From: Pseudomonas morbosilactucae
GTDB taxonomy: Bacteria; Pseudomonadota; Gammaproteobacteria; Pseudomonadales; Pseudomonadaceae
Length of the DNA: 64,000 nt
Assembly: GCF_023241715.1 (NCBI RefSeq)
Contig: NZ_JALQCW010000032.1
Location: 1 to 64,000 of the forward strand
Direction: 5' to 3'
Under the pieces are notes generated by a model that saw only the letters and a program-made list of their open reading frames with translations, was not told the origin of the DNA and made no database searches. This document shows positions 1-8,950 of the stretch, one piece after another; position 1 is the first letter of the stretch; every line of letters starts with the position of its first letter. A program made the translations under genes and the position numbers.

Positions 1-673
<673 letters not shown>

Positions 674-674
<1 letters not shown>

Positions 675-1282
675 TGAAGCACGAAGTAGTCGAGAAGAAT
701 ATCGGCCTGCTGGCCTTCTTCATGGTCATCGCCGTCAGCATCGGCGGCCTGACACAAATCGTCCCGCTGTTCTTCCAGGACGTCACCAACAAGCCGGTGG
801 AAGGCATGAAGCCGCGCACCGCACTGGAACTGGAAGGCCGCGACGTCTACATCGCCAACGGCTGTGTCGGCTGCCACTCGCAGATGATCCGTCCGTTCCG
901 TGCTGAAACCGAACGTTATGGCCACTACTCGGTGGCCGGTGAAAGCGTCTGGGATCACCCGTTCCTCTGGGGTTCCAAACGTACCGGTCCGGACCTGGCC
1001 CGCGTAGGCGGTCGTTACTCCGATGATTGGCAGCGTGCGCACTTGTACAACCCGCGCAACGTGGTGCCCGAGTCGAAAATGCCGGCTTACCCGTTCCTCG
1101 TGGAAAACAAGCTCGACGGCAAAGACACCGCGAAGAAAATGGAAGTCTTGCGCACGCTCGGCGTCCCTTACACCGACGAAGACATCGCCGGCGCCAAGGA
1201 TGCTGTGAAGGGCAAAACCGAAATGGACGCGCTGGTGGCCTATCTGCAAGGCCTGGGCACCATCATCAAAAGCAAACGGTGA
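674..1282 (+). CDS. ccoO: Cytochrome cbb3 oxidase subunit II (CcoO), monohaem cytochrome c
   Basis: CcoO is the membrane-anchored monohaem cytochrome c that passes electrons from CcoP to CcoN. The 202-residue protein has one N-terminal transmembrane helix (about residues 10-33) and a single c-type haem motif C64-V-G-C67-H68. Length and layout match the family. The start overlaps the ccoN stop by one base, and ccoQ follows after five bases, so it is inside the ccoNOQP operon. No defect is visible. Confidence 0.97.
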
Positions 1283-1287
1283 TCTAG

Positions 1288-1473
1288 ATGGATATCGGGA
1301 TGATTCGAGGCCTGGGCACCGTTGTAGTGATGGTGGCCTTCATCGGCCTGGCGCTGTGGGTGTTCAGCCCCAAACGCAAGTCCGAGTTTGAAGACGCGAC
1401 CTTGTTGCCCTTCGCGGATGATCCCGAAGCCATCAAGCACGTCGAGCAAGCTTCTAGGAGTAACAAAGAATGA
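1288..1473 (+). CDS. ccoQ: Cytochrome cbb3 oxidase subunit IV (CcoQ)
   Basis: CcoQ is the small non-catalytic subunit that stabilises the cbb3 complex. The 61-residue protein has one transmembrane helix (about residues 8-26), then a basic stop-transfer segment ([11 protein letters not shown]) and a short acidic cytoplasmic tail including [10 protein letters not shown], the usual form in Pseudomonas. Its stop codon overlaps the ATG of ccoP by four bases. Confidence 0.93.
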   Translation: MDIGMIRGLGTVVVMVAFIGLALWVFSPKRKSEFEDATLLPFADDPEAIKHVEQASRSNKE

Positions 1474-2447
1474 CTACGTTCTGGAGTCTGTACGTCACAG
1501 TCCTCAGTCTGGGTACCATCTTCGCCCTGACCTGGCTGCTGCTGTCGACCCGCAAGGGCCAGCGCGCCGAGCAGACCGACGAGACGGTTGGCCACTCGTT
1601 CGACGGGATCGAGGAGTACGACAACCCGCTGCCGAAATGGTGGTTCATGCTGTTTGTCGGCACCATCATCTTCGCCCTGGGTTACCTGGTGCTGTACCCG
1701 GGCCTGGGTAACTGGAAAGGCCTGTTGCCGGGCTACGCCTACCTGGATAACGACAAGAAAACCGAGTTCGCCAACGGCCAGTCAGGCTGGACCGGTGTGC
1801 ACGAGTGGGAAAAGGAAATGGCCAAGTCGGACGCCAAGTTTGGGCCGATTTTCGCCAAATTCGCATCGATGCCCATTGAAGAAGTGGCCAAGGACCCGCA
1901 AGCCCTGAAAATGGGCGGTCGCCTGTTCGCCTCCAACTGCTCGGTGTGCCACGGTTCCGACGCCAAGGGGGCCTATGGCTTCCCGAACCTGACCGACGCC
2001 GACTGGCGCTGGGGTGGTGAGCCGGAAACCATCAAGACCACCATCATGGGCGGTCGCCATGCAGTTATGCCGGCCTGGCTGGACGTGATCAAAGAGCAAG
2101 GCGTCAGCGATGTCGCAGCGTTTGTCCTGACCAACCTCGACGGCCGCAAACTGCCTGAAGGCGTAAAAGCCGACCCAGCCAACGGCCAGAAGCTGTTCGC
2201 CGCTAACTGCGCCGTGTGCCACGGGCCGGAAGGTAAAGGCACCCCAGCAATGGGCGCCCCAAACCTGACTCACCCGGGCGCCTTTATCTACGGTTCGAGC
2301 TTCGCGCAACTGCAGCAGACCATCCGTTACGGCCGCCAGGGCCAGATGCCTGCCCAGGAACAACTGCAAGGCAACGACAAGGTTCACCTGCTGGCGGCTT
2401 ACGTCTATAGCCTGTCCCACGGTGACAAGGCGGAAGAAGCCAAGTAA
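1470..2447 (+). CDS. ccoP: Cytochrome cbb3 oxidase subunit III (CcoP), dihaem cytochrome c
   Basis: CcoP is the dihaem cytochrome c that receives electrons from periplasmic donors. The 325-residue protein has two N-terminal transmembrane helices (about residues 5-26 and 56-77), as in the long Pseudomonas form, then two cytochrome c domains with motifs C157-S-V-C160-H161 and C247-A-V-C250-H251. It is the last gene of the cco operon: a strong intrinsic terminator begins about 28 bases after the stop. The start overlaps ccoQ. Confidence 0.97.
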   Translation: MTTFWSLYVTVLSLGTIFALTWLLLSTRKGQRAEQTDETVGHSFDGIEEYDNPLPKWWFMLFVGTIIFALGYLVLYPGLGNWKGLLPGYAYLDNDKKTEFANGQSGWTGVHEWEKEMAKSDAKFGPIFAKFASMPIEEVAKDPQALKMGGRLFASNCSVCHGSDAKGAYGFPNLTDADWRWGGEPETIKTTIMGGRHAVMPAWLDVIKEQGVSDVAAFVLTNLDGRKLPEGVKADPANGQKLFAANCAVCHGPEGKGTPAMGAPNLTHPGAFIYGSSFAQLQQTIRYGRQGQMPAQEQLQGNDKVHLLAAYVYSLSHGDKAEEAK

Positions 2448-2475
2448 GGCACACGCCTGAACGCAACACCGAACG

Positions 2476-2509
2476 GCCCCGCCAATCAGCATTGGCGGGG
2501 CGTTTTTTT
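2476..2509 (+). terminator. Intrinsic terminator of the cco operon
   Basis: An 11-bp perfect inverted repeat (GCCCCGCCAAT / ATTGGCGGGGC) with a 4-base loop is followed by GTTTTTTT. It lies just downstream of ccoP and should end the oxidase transcript, so ccoG needs its own promoter. Confidence 0.93.
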
Positions 2510-2607
2510 ACCTGGTACAACTAACCTTATGTCGCCCTGCCCCGCTGGATAATTGTTTGATCAGAGGCGCGACAGTAACGTTTCTACATTGACCCAGCAG
2601 GCAGGCC

Positions 2608-2763
2608 CCGACCATCACCACACTTTCCAGTCGCGTGTTCAACCAGGACACAAGCGGCCTCAATGTCAGCATCGTCGAGATGTTGAGCATGCCGGAGGTG
2701 GCAGACATCGAATTCAGCACGGAGCGCGCAGCGATTTCTCCTCGCGAAACGGACCTGACCTGA
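2608..2763 (+). pseudogene. Phd/YefM-type antitoxin remnant with internal deletion
   Basis: A reading frame ending in TGA at 2761-2763 translates as TITTLSSRVFNQDTSG followed at once by LNVSIVEMLSMPEVADIEFS and a short tail. The first part matches the N-terminus of Phd/YefM antitoxins (usually ..LSSREFNQD.. then about 40 residues of conserved core). The second part looks like the C-terminal toxin-binding tail. The middle core is absent, and no start codon exists between the upstream in-frame stop (2590) and the match. The stop overlaps the toxin start as TGATG, the classic antitoxin-toxin junction. I infer an in-frame deletion that destroyed the antitoxin; family recall is from memory. Confidence 0.6.
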
Positions 2764-3173
2764 TGTTCCTGCTCGACACCAACTTGATCTCCGAACTGCG
2801 CAAGCCCAACGCCAATCATGGGGTCAAGGTCTGGGCCCATGGCATAACGCCGAACCGGCTGTTTCTCTCGGCCATCACCTTGCTGGAACTGGAAACCGGA
2901 ATACTGCGGGTGGAGCGCCGCGACCCGGATCAAGGTGCGTTGCTACGCTCTTGGCTGGAACGCCGAGTGCTGCTAGCTGTCACGGGGCGCATTCTGCCCA
3001 TCGACAATGAAGTGGCGTTGCGCTGCGCTCAATTGCACATAGCGGACCGCAGCAACGAGTGCGGTGCATTAATTGCTGCGACCGCTCTGGTCCACGGGCT
3101 GACCGTGGTTACGCGCAACGTGGCAGACTTCGAACATTGCGGCGTACGCCTGCTCAATCCGTGGCAGGATTGA
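2763..3173 (+). CDS. PIN-domain toxin (VapC/FitB-like), probably catalytically impaired
   Basis: The 136-residue protein is a PIN-domain RNase of type II toxin-antitoxin systems. It has the N-terminal LLDTN motif (Asp5), the LLELETG motif (Glu42), the ALIAATALVHGLTVVTRN core and the terminal LLNPW motif. The ATG at 2763 is chosen because it overlaps the antitoxin stop. The family normally has Asp immediately before ALIAATA; here that position is Gly101 (NECGALIAA), so one of the acidic metal ligands is missing. Together with the deleted antitoxin this looks like a stranded, attenuated toxin. It sits between the cco structural and assembly operons. Confidence 0.85.
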   Translation: MFLLDTNLISELRKPNANHGVKVWAHGITPNRLFLSAITLLELETGILRVERRDPDQGALLRSWLERRVLLAVTGRILPIDNEVALRCAQLHIADRSNECGALIAATALVHGLTVVTRNVADFEHCGVRLLNPWQD

Positions 3174-3213
3174 AGCGTGGGGCGCTGAAAACCGTCCATA
3201 CTGCACATGTCAA

Positions 3214-3227
3214 TTGATTCAAGTCAT
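3214..3227 (+). promoter_or_regulatory. Possible degenerate Anr/FNR site upstream of ccoG
   Basis: The sequence TTGATTCAAGTCAT resembles the Anr/FNR consensus TTGAT-N4-ATCAA but differs in two positions of the second half-site. It lies about 150 bases before ccoG. It sits within a direct repeat of TCAATTGATT (3210-3219 and 3235-3244), so the resemblance may be accidental. Confidence 0.3.
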
Positions 3228-3375
3228 TACACTATCAATTGATTTCCCCCAACGCGACCAAAGGTCGCACCCGTGCGCCAGAGGGACAGGCGTATCATTG
3301 CGCCACTGCAAGACCTCTTTTTGACCGCGATCGGCACGTACTGATCGGGGCATTTTTCCACTGCCGTGGGATGCA

Positions 3376-4794
3376 ATGATGAGCAATCAGATTCCTGTAC
3401 ACGACGTTACACCGCCTGCCAAAAACACGACTCAAAGCGTCGACCTCTACGCCTCCCGGGAAAAAATCTACACACGCGCCTTCACCGGTCTCTTCCGCAA
3501 CCTGCGGATGATGGGTGGCGCCGGTCTGTTCCTCCTGTACTTCGGCACCGTCTGGCTCAACTGGGGTGGCCACCAGGCCGTCTGGTGGAACCTGCCGGAG
3601 CGAAAATTCTTCATCTTCGGCGCCACCTTCTGGCCCCAGGACTTCATCCTGCTCTCCGGGCTGCTGATCATCGCCGCCTTCGGCCTATTCTTCATCACGG
3701 TTTACGCTGGCCGCGTGTGGTGCGGCTACACCTGCCCGCAAAGCGTCTGGACGTGGATTTTCATGTGGTGCGAAAAGGTCACTGAAGGCGACCGCAACCA
3801 ACGCATCAAACTCGACAAAGCGCCCATGAGCGCTAACAAGTTCCTGCGCAAACTGGGCAAACATAGCCTGTGGCTGCTGATCGGCTTTGTCACCGGCATG
3901 ACCTTTGTCGGCTACTTCTCACCCATTCGTGAACTGGTCATCGAGTTCTTCACCGGCCAGGCCGATGGCTGGTCGTACTTCTGGGTGGGCTTCTTCACCC
4001 TCGCCACCTACGGCAACGCCGGCTGGCTGCGCGAGCAAGTGTGCATCTACATGTGCCCCTATGCGCGCTTCCAGAGCGTGATGTTCGACAAAGACACCCT
4101 GATCGTTTCCTACGACCCACGCCGCGGCGAGACCCGTGGCCCCCGCAAGAAAGGCGCCGACTACAAGGCGCAGGGCCTGGGTGACTGCATCGACTGCACC
4201 ATGTGCGTCCAGGTCTGCCCTACGGGTATCGACATTCGGGACGGCCTGCAAATCGAGTGCATTGGCTGCGCCGCCTGCATCGACGCCTGCGACAGCATCA
4301 TGGACAAGATGGAGTACCCCCGCGGCCTCATCAGCTACACCACCGAGCACAACCTCTCCGGGCAGAAAACCCATAAACTGCGTCCGCGCCTGATCGGCTA
4401 TGCCTTGGTGCTGCTGGCCATGATCAGCCTGCTGGTGACGGCGTTCTTCATGCGCTCGCTGGTGGGTTTCGACGTCAGCAAGGACCGGGTCCTGTACCGC
4501 GAGAACGCCGAAGGCCGGATCGAGAACGTCTACAGCCTGAAGATCATGAACAAGGACCAGCGCGACCACACCTATGTGCTGGACGCCTCGGGCCTGCCGG
4601 ACCTCAAGCTGCAAGGCAAGCGCGAGATCCACGTGGCCGCCGGCGATATCGTCAGCATGCCGGTGGAGCTCTCCAGCGCCCCTGAGCAACTGCCCTCGAG
4701 CGCCAACGAAGTGAAGTTCATCCTCAAGGACGCCGACGATGACAGCGTCCACGTTGAAGCCAAAAGCCGCTTCATCGGCCCACAAGTTCGTTAA
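3376..4794 (+). CDS. ccoG: Cytochrome c oxidase accessory protein CcoG (RdxA/FixG family)
   Basis: CcoG is an inner-membrane iron-sulfur protein needed for cbb3 assembly, thought to reduce copper for the oxidase. The 472-residue protein has several transmembrane helices, the cysteine motif CGYTCPQSVW, a polyferredoxin region with CIDCTMCVQVCPTGID and CIGCAACIDACD (two 4Fe-4S sites), and a C-terminal periplasmic Ig-like domain. ATG codons lie at 3376 and 3379; either may be used. It is followed by ccoH after about 12 bases, giving a ccoGHIS assembly operon. Confidence 0.96.
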   Translation: MMSNQIPVHDVTPPAKNTTQSVDLYASREKIYTRAFTGLFRNLRMMGGAGLFLLYFGTVWLNWGGHQAVWWNLPERKFFIFGATFWPQDFILLSGLLIIAAFGLFFITVYAGRVWCGYTCPQSVWTWIFMWCEKVTEGDRNQRIKLDKAPMSANKFLRKLGKHSLWLLIGFVTGMTFVGYFSPIRELVIEFFTGQADGWSYFWVGFFTLATYGNAGWLREQVCIYMCPYARFQSVMFDKDTLIVSYDPRRGETRGPRKKGADYKAQGLGDCIDCTMCVQVCPTGIDIRDGLQIECIGCAACIDACDSIMDKMEYPRGLISYTTEHNLSGQKTHKLRPRLIGYALVLLAMISLLVTAFFMRSLVGFDVSKDRVLYRENAEGRIENVYSLKIMNKDQRDHTYVLDASGLPDLKLQGKREIHVAAGDIVSMPVELSSAPEQLPSSANEVKFILKDADDDSVHVEAKSRFIGPQVR

Positions 4795-4806
4795 AGAGAA
4801 GTGATC

Positions 4807-5346
4807 ATGCCCACAGCCACCGCCACAAGCCCCTGGTACAAGCACCTCTGGCCCTGGATCATCATCGGTATCCTCGCCTGCTCGGTGACCTTGACCCTGT
4901 CCATGGTGACCATCGCCGTGAACAACCCGGACAACCTGGTCAACGACAACTATTACGAAGCCGGAAAAGGCATCAACCGCTCCCTCGACCGTGAACTGCT
5001 GGCCCAGACCCTGCAGATGCGCGCCAGCGTGCACCTGGACGAAGTGACCGGCGAAGTCGAGTTGCGCTTGAGTGGCAACAGCCAGCCCAAGACCCTGGAG
5101 CTGAATCTGATTTCCCCAACCCAGCCCGAGAAAGATCGCAAGATCAGCCTGACCCGCAGTGAAACCGAGCAAGGCCGCTACATTGGCCAACTGACCGACC
5201 GGATCGAAGGCCGGCGCTTTGTCGAATTGCTGGGAGTGGAAGGTGAAAAAACCTGGCGCATGTTCGAAGAAGAGCAGGTCAGCCACGACAAGGACCTGCT
5301 GCTGGGCGACGAGCCGCTGCAAGGCGCGGAAGACCTGAAGAAGTAA
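4807..5346 (+). CDS. ccoH: cbb3 oxidase assembly protein CcoH (FixH family)
   Basis: FixH-family protein that interacts with the cbb3 subunits and the CcoI copper transporter during assembly. There is one N-terminal transmembrane helix (PWIIIGILACSVTLTLSMVT) followed by a periplasmic domain with the family motif YYEAGKGINR. I chose the ATG at 4807 rather than the in-frame GTG at 4801, because AAGAGAAG ends at 4801 and gives good ribosome-binding spacing to the ATG. About 179 residues. Confidence 0.92.
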   Translation: MPTATATSPWYKHLWPWIIIGILACSVTLTLSMVTIAVNNPDNLVNDNYYEAGKGINRSLDRELLAQTLQMRASVHLDEVTGEVELRLSGNSQPKTLELNLISPTQPEKDRKISLTRSETEQGRYIGQLTDRIEGRRFVELLGVEGEKTWRMFEEEQVSHDKDLLLGDEPLQGAEDLKK

Positions 5347-5355
5347 GCGCCTGAC

Positions 5356-5404
5356 CATCGCCGGCAAGCCGCCCCTCTGTGCAGGGGTCGGCTTGTCGGC
5401 GATG
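5356..5404. repeat. REP-like palindrome between ccoH and ccoI
   Basis: A long imperfect hairpin (CATCGCCGGCAAGCCGCCCC pairing with AGGGGTCGGCTTGTCGGCGATG) matches the GCCGGCAAGCC core of Pseudomonas REP sequences. It may also weaken read-through into ccoI. Confidence 0.6.
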
Positions 5405-5432
5405 ACGCCCTTCCAGACGATATAGAATCCCG

Positions 5433-7844
5433 ATGACCGAGCCCCTGCCCTGTTACCACTGCGCCCTGCCGGTCCCTGCCGGCAGCCGGTTCACCGCCGT
5501 CGTTCTTGGCGCCAACCGTGAATTCTGCTGCCCAGGCTGCCAGGCCGTGGCCGAGGCGATCGTCGCCGGCGGCCTGGAGAGCTACTACAGCCATCGCAGT
5601 GAAGCTTCCGCCAACCCCCAAGCCCTGCCGGTGCAACTGGTGGACGAGCTGGCGCTCTATGACCGCCCCGACGTGCAGCAGCCCTTTGTGCGTCATGACG
5701 GTGAACTGGCAGAAACCACCCTGTTGATGGAAGGCATCAGTTGCGCCGCCTGTGGCTGGCTAATCGAAAAACACCTGCGCAGCCTGCCAGCCGTGGCCGA
5801 GGCGCGGCTGAATCTGTCCAACCACCGCCTGCACGTGCGCTGGGCCGACAGTGACCTGCCCTTGAGCCAGGTGCTCAGCGAGCTGCGCCAGATCGGTTAC
5901 GCCGCCCACCCCTACCAAGCCGACCGCGCCAGCGAACAACTGGCCAGCGAAAACCGCCTGGCGCTGCGCCAACTGGGCGTAGCGGGCCTGCTGTGGTTCC
6001 AGGCGATGATGGCAACCATGGCCACATGGCCAGAATTCAATATCGACCTGAGCCCGGAGCTGCACACCATCCTGCGCTGGGTCGCGCTGTTCCTCACCAC
6101 CCCCATCGTCTTCTATAGCTGTGCGCCGTTCTTCAAGGGCGCCATGCGCGACCTGCGAACCCGCCACCTGACCATGGACGTGTCGGTGTCCCTGGCCATC
6201 GGCGCGGCTTACTTGGCCGGAATCTGGAGTGCCATCACCGGCGTCGGCGAGCTGTATTTCGATGCCGTAGGCATGTTCGCCCTATTCCTGCTGGCCGGCC
6301 GTTACCTGGAGCGCCGGGCCCGGGAGCGCACTGCCGCGGCCACCGCGCAACTGGTCAACCTGCTGCCGGCTTCATGCCTGCGCTTGAGCGACGACGGCCA
6401 GAGCGAACGCATCCTGCTCAGTGAGCTGCGCCTGGGGGATCGGGTGTTGGTGCACCCCGGCGCCATCCTGCCGGCGGACGGCAAGATCCTCGACGGCCAG
6501 TCGAGCATTGACGAATCCCTGCTCACCGGCGAATACCTGCCACAACCGCGCAACCAGGGCGATGCGGTCACCGCCGGCACGCTGAACGTCGAAGGCGCGC
6601 TGACCGTGGAAGTCCTGGCCCTGGGCCAGGACACTCGCCTCTCGGCCATCGTGCGCCTGCTGGATCGCGCCCAGGCGGAAAAACCCCGGCTGGCGGAAAT
6701 CGCCGATCGCGCCGCCCAGTGGTTTCTCCTGCTGTCGCTGATTGCTGCGGCCGCCATCGGCCTGTTGTGGTGGGAGCTGGATCCGTCCCGAGCCTTCTGG
6801 ATTGTCCTGGCGATGCTGGTCGCCACCTGCCCTTGCGCGCTGTCCCTGGCAACGCCGACCGCCTTGACCGCGGCCACCGGCACCTTGCACAAACTCGGCC
6901 TGCTGCTGACCCGCGGCCATGTGCTGGAAGGCTTGAACCAGATCGACACGGTGATTTTCGACAAGACCGGGACCCTCACCGAGGGGCGCCTGGCCTTGCG
7001 CGCCATCCGCCCGTTGCGCGACCTGGACAGCGACCAGTGCCTGGGCCTGGCTGCGGCCCTGGAAAATCGTTCCGAACACCCAATTGCCCGTGCTTTCGGT
7101 CGAGCGCCGCAGGCTGCCGAAGACGTCACCAGCGCGCCCGGGCTTGGCCTCGAAGGCCAGGTCGGCGAGCAACGCCTGCGGATCGGCCAACCGGCGTTTG
7201 TCTGTGAGCTCAGCGGCTGCGCGGTCCCGCCGATGCCTGAAGAAGCCGGCCAATGGCTGCTGCTCGGTGACGCTCAAGGCGCCCTGGCCTGGCTGGTCCT
7301 CGACGACCGCCTGCGGGCCGACGCCCCGGCCCTGCTGGCGGCCTGCAAGGCCCGAGGCTGGCAGACCCTGCTGCTGTCCGGCGACAGCTCGCCGATGGTC
7401 GCCAGTGTTGCGGCAGAGCTTGGGATTGACCAGGCCCGTGGCGGCCTGCGCCCCGATGACAAGTTGCAGGTACTGCAAGACCTGCATCGGCAAGGGCGCA
7501 AGGTGCTGATGCTCGGCGACGGGGTCAACGACGTACCCGTGCTGGCGGCGGCGGACATCAGCGTGGCCATGGGATCGGCCACTGACCTGGCGAAAACCAG
7601 CGCGGACGCGGTGCTCTTGTCCAACCGCCTGGACGCCTTGGTACAGGCCTTCGGTCTGGCGCGACGCACCCGTCGAGTGATCATCGAGAACCTGCTGTGG
7701 GCAGGCCTGTACAATGGCCTCATGTTGCCGTTCGCCGCCCTCGGCTGGATCACCCCCATCTGGGCGGCAATCGGTATGTCCGTCAGCTCCTTGACCGTGG
7801 TACTCAATGCGTTGCGCCTGACCCGCATGCCTCGCGTGCCGTAG
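5433..7844 (+). CDS. ccoI: Copper-translocating P1B-type ATPase CcoI (FixI)
   Basis: CcoI exports Cu(I) for insertion into cbb3 oxidase rather than for copper resistance. The 803-residue protein has an N-terminal cysteine cluster (C7-x-x-C10 and CCPGC at 32-36), a heavy-metal-associated GISCAACGW motif (C104, C107), the actuator TGEYLP, the ion-site CPC in ATCPCALSLATP, the phosphorylation motif DKTGTLTEG, the SEHPIA motif and GDGVNDVPVL. All key motifs are intact. It lies between ccoH and ccoS, the standard arrangement. Confidence 0.96.
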   Translation: MTEPLPCYHCALPVPAGSRFTAVVLGANREFCCPGCQAVAEAIVAGGLESYYSHRSEASANPQALPVQLVDELALYDRPDVQQPFVRHDGELAETTLLMEGISCAACGWLIEKHLRSLPAVAEARLNLSNHRLHVRWADSDLPLSQVLSELRQIGYAAHPYQADRASEQLASENRLALRQLGVAGLLWFQAMMATMATWPEFNIDLSPELHTILRWVALFLTTPIVFYSCAPFFKGAMRDLRTRHLTMDVSVSLAIGAAYLAGIWSAITGVGELYFDAVGMFALFLLAGRYLERRARERTAAATAQLVNLLPASCLRLSDDGQSERILLSELRLGDRVLVHPGAILPADGKILDGQSSIDESLLTGEYLPQPRNQGDAVTAGTLNVEGALTVEVLALGQDTRLSAIVRLLDRAQAEKPRLAEIADRAAQWFLLLSLIAAAAIGLLWWELDPSRAFWIVLAMLVATCPCALSLATPTALTAATGTLHKLGLLLTRGHVLEGLNQIDTVIFDKTGTLTEGRLALRAIRPLRDLDSDQCLGLAAALENRSEHPIARAFGRAPQAAEDVTSAPGLGLEGQVGEQRLRIGQPAFVCELSGCAVPPMPEEAGQWLLLGDAQGALAWLVLDDRLRADAPALLAACKARGWQTLLLSGDSSPMVASVAAELGIDQARGGLRPDDKLQVLQDLHRQGRKVLMLGDGVNDVPVLAAADISVAMGSATDLAKTSADAVLLSNRLDALVQAFGLARRTRRVIIENLLWAGLYNGLMLPFAALGWITPIWAAIGMSVSSLTVVLNALRLTRMPRVP

Positions 7845-7905
7845 CCTGCCACCTTGTCAGAAACCCGCCCGTTGCCGGCCTGAGCCGCACGCGCCTGGAG
7901 TCCAG

Positions 7906-8136
7906 ATGCCCGCCCTCTACGTGATGATTCCCGCCGCCCTGCTGATCGTGGCCATCGCCGTGTACATCTTCTTCTGGGCGGTGGACAGCGGCCAGTACGA
8001 CGACCTCGACGGCCCGGCCCACAGCATTCTGTTTGACGACCAAGATCCCAACCACACCGCTGCCGTGGACCAGGCCAACAACCCGTCCAAAGCAGAACGC
8101 CCAACCGACAACGACCAGGCGCCGCCCCGTGCTTGA
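7906..8136 (+). CDS. ccoS: cbb3 oxidase maturation protein CcoS (FixS)
   Basis: A small membrane protein (76 residues) required for cofactor loading of cbb3 oxidase. The family signature IFFWAVDSGQYDDLDGPA follows an N-terminal transmembrane helix. The acidic C-terminal tail is longer than in many homologues. Its stop overlaps the likely GTG start of the next gene. Confidence 0.94.
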   Translation: MPALYVMIPAALLIVAIAVYIFFWAVDSGQYDDLDGPAHSILFDDQDPNHTAAVDQANNPSKAERPTDNDQAPPRA

Positions 8137-8812
8137 GCTGGCGCCGCTGCTGGTGTCAGCCCTGATCCTCGGCCTGCTGGGGGGTGGGCATTGCCTGGGC
8201 ATGTGCGGTGGCCTGATGGGCGCCCTGACCCTGGCCATTCCCAAGGAGCAACGCAGCCGGCGGTTTCGCCTGCTGCTGGCTTACAACCTGGGGCGTATCC
8301 TCAGTTACGCCAGCGCCGGCCTGTTGATCGGCCTGGCCGGCTGGGCGGTGGCCAGCAGCCCCGCGGCGTTGTTCTTGCGCTACCTGGCCGGGCTGCTGTT
8401 GATCACCATGGGCTTGTACCTGGCGGGCTGGTGGAGCGGCCTGACCCGGATTGAAAGCCTTGGACGCGGCCTGTGGCGGCACATTCAACCCGTGGCCAAC
8501 CGGCTGCTGCCAGTCTCCAGCCTGCCCCGCGCCCTGCTGCTCGGTGCCCTGTGGGGCTGGCTGCCTTGCGGGCTGGTCTACAGCACCCTGCTGTGGGCCG
8601 CCAGCCAGGGCAATGCCATCGATAGCGCCCTGCTGATGCTGGCGTTCGGCCTAGGTACCTGGCCGGTGCTGCTGGCCACGGGCCTGGCCGCCGAACGAGT
8701 CACGGCCCTGCTGCGCAAACGCAGTGTGCGCATGGCCGGCGGCCTGCTAGTGATGTTGTTCGGCCTCTGGACCTTGCCTGGGCCCCACCAGCACTGGTTG
8801 ATGGGGCATTAA
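8129..8812 (+). CDS. TauE/SafE-family (CcoS-linked) membrane protein
   Basis: A polytopic inner-membrane protein (227 residues) of the sulfite-exporter TauE/SafE superfamily, type with the motif GGGHCLGMCGGLMGAL near the N-terminus. Members next to ccoS are suspected to help copper handling or oxidase biogenesis; that role is inferred from context. The GTG at 8129 was chosen because it overlaps the ccoS stop by eight bases and begins just before the first helix; an upstream extension lies entirely inside ccoS and is not credible. Confidence 0.85.
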   Translation: MLELAPLLVSALILGLLGGGHCLGMCGGLMGALTLAIPKEQRSRRFRLLLAYNLGRILSYASAGLLIGLAGWAVASSPAALFLRYLAGLLLITMGLYLAGWWSGLTRIESLGRGLWRHIQPVANRLLPVSSLPRALLLGALWGWLPCGLVYSTLLWAASQGNAIDSALLMLAFGLGTWPVLLATGLAAERVTALLRKRSVRMAGGLLVMLFGLWTLPGPHQHWLMGH

Positions 8813-8872
8813 ACTCAGCGCCAGCCGCCCGATGCATCAGGGCCCAACGGGCTTTCCAGCCTCTGAACACCC

Positions 8873-8886
8873 TTGATACAAATCAA
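8873..8886 (+). promoter_or_regulatory. Anr/FNR box upstream of hemN
   Basis: TTGATACAAATCAA is a perfect match to TTGAT-N4-ATCAA, the binding site of Anr/FNR. It lies 65 bases before the hemN ATG, suitable for class II activation of hemN under low oxygen. The anr gene itself is 2 kb downstream. Confidence 0.9.
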
Positions 8887-8950
8887 GATGGCCTCCCCAT
8901 GAAGCTCATAGACTCGCGAACACTGCCAGCCTATCCGGGGGAATTCCCGC

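Noticed and set aside
3919..5367. 482-codon open frame on the minus strand across ccoG and ccoH
   Set aside because: Antisense shadow; ccoG and ccoH have full family motifs on the plus strand.
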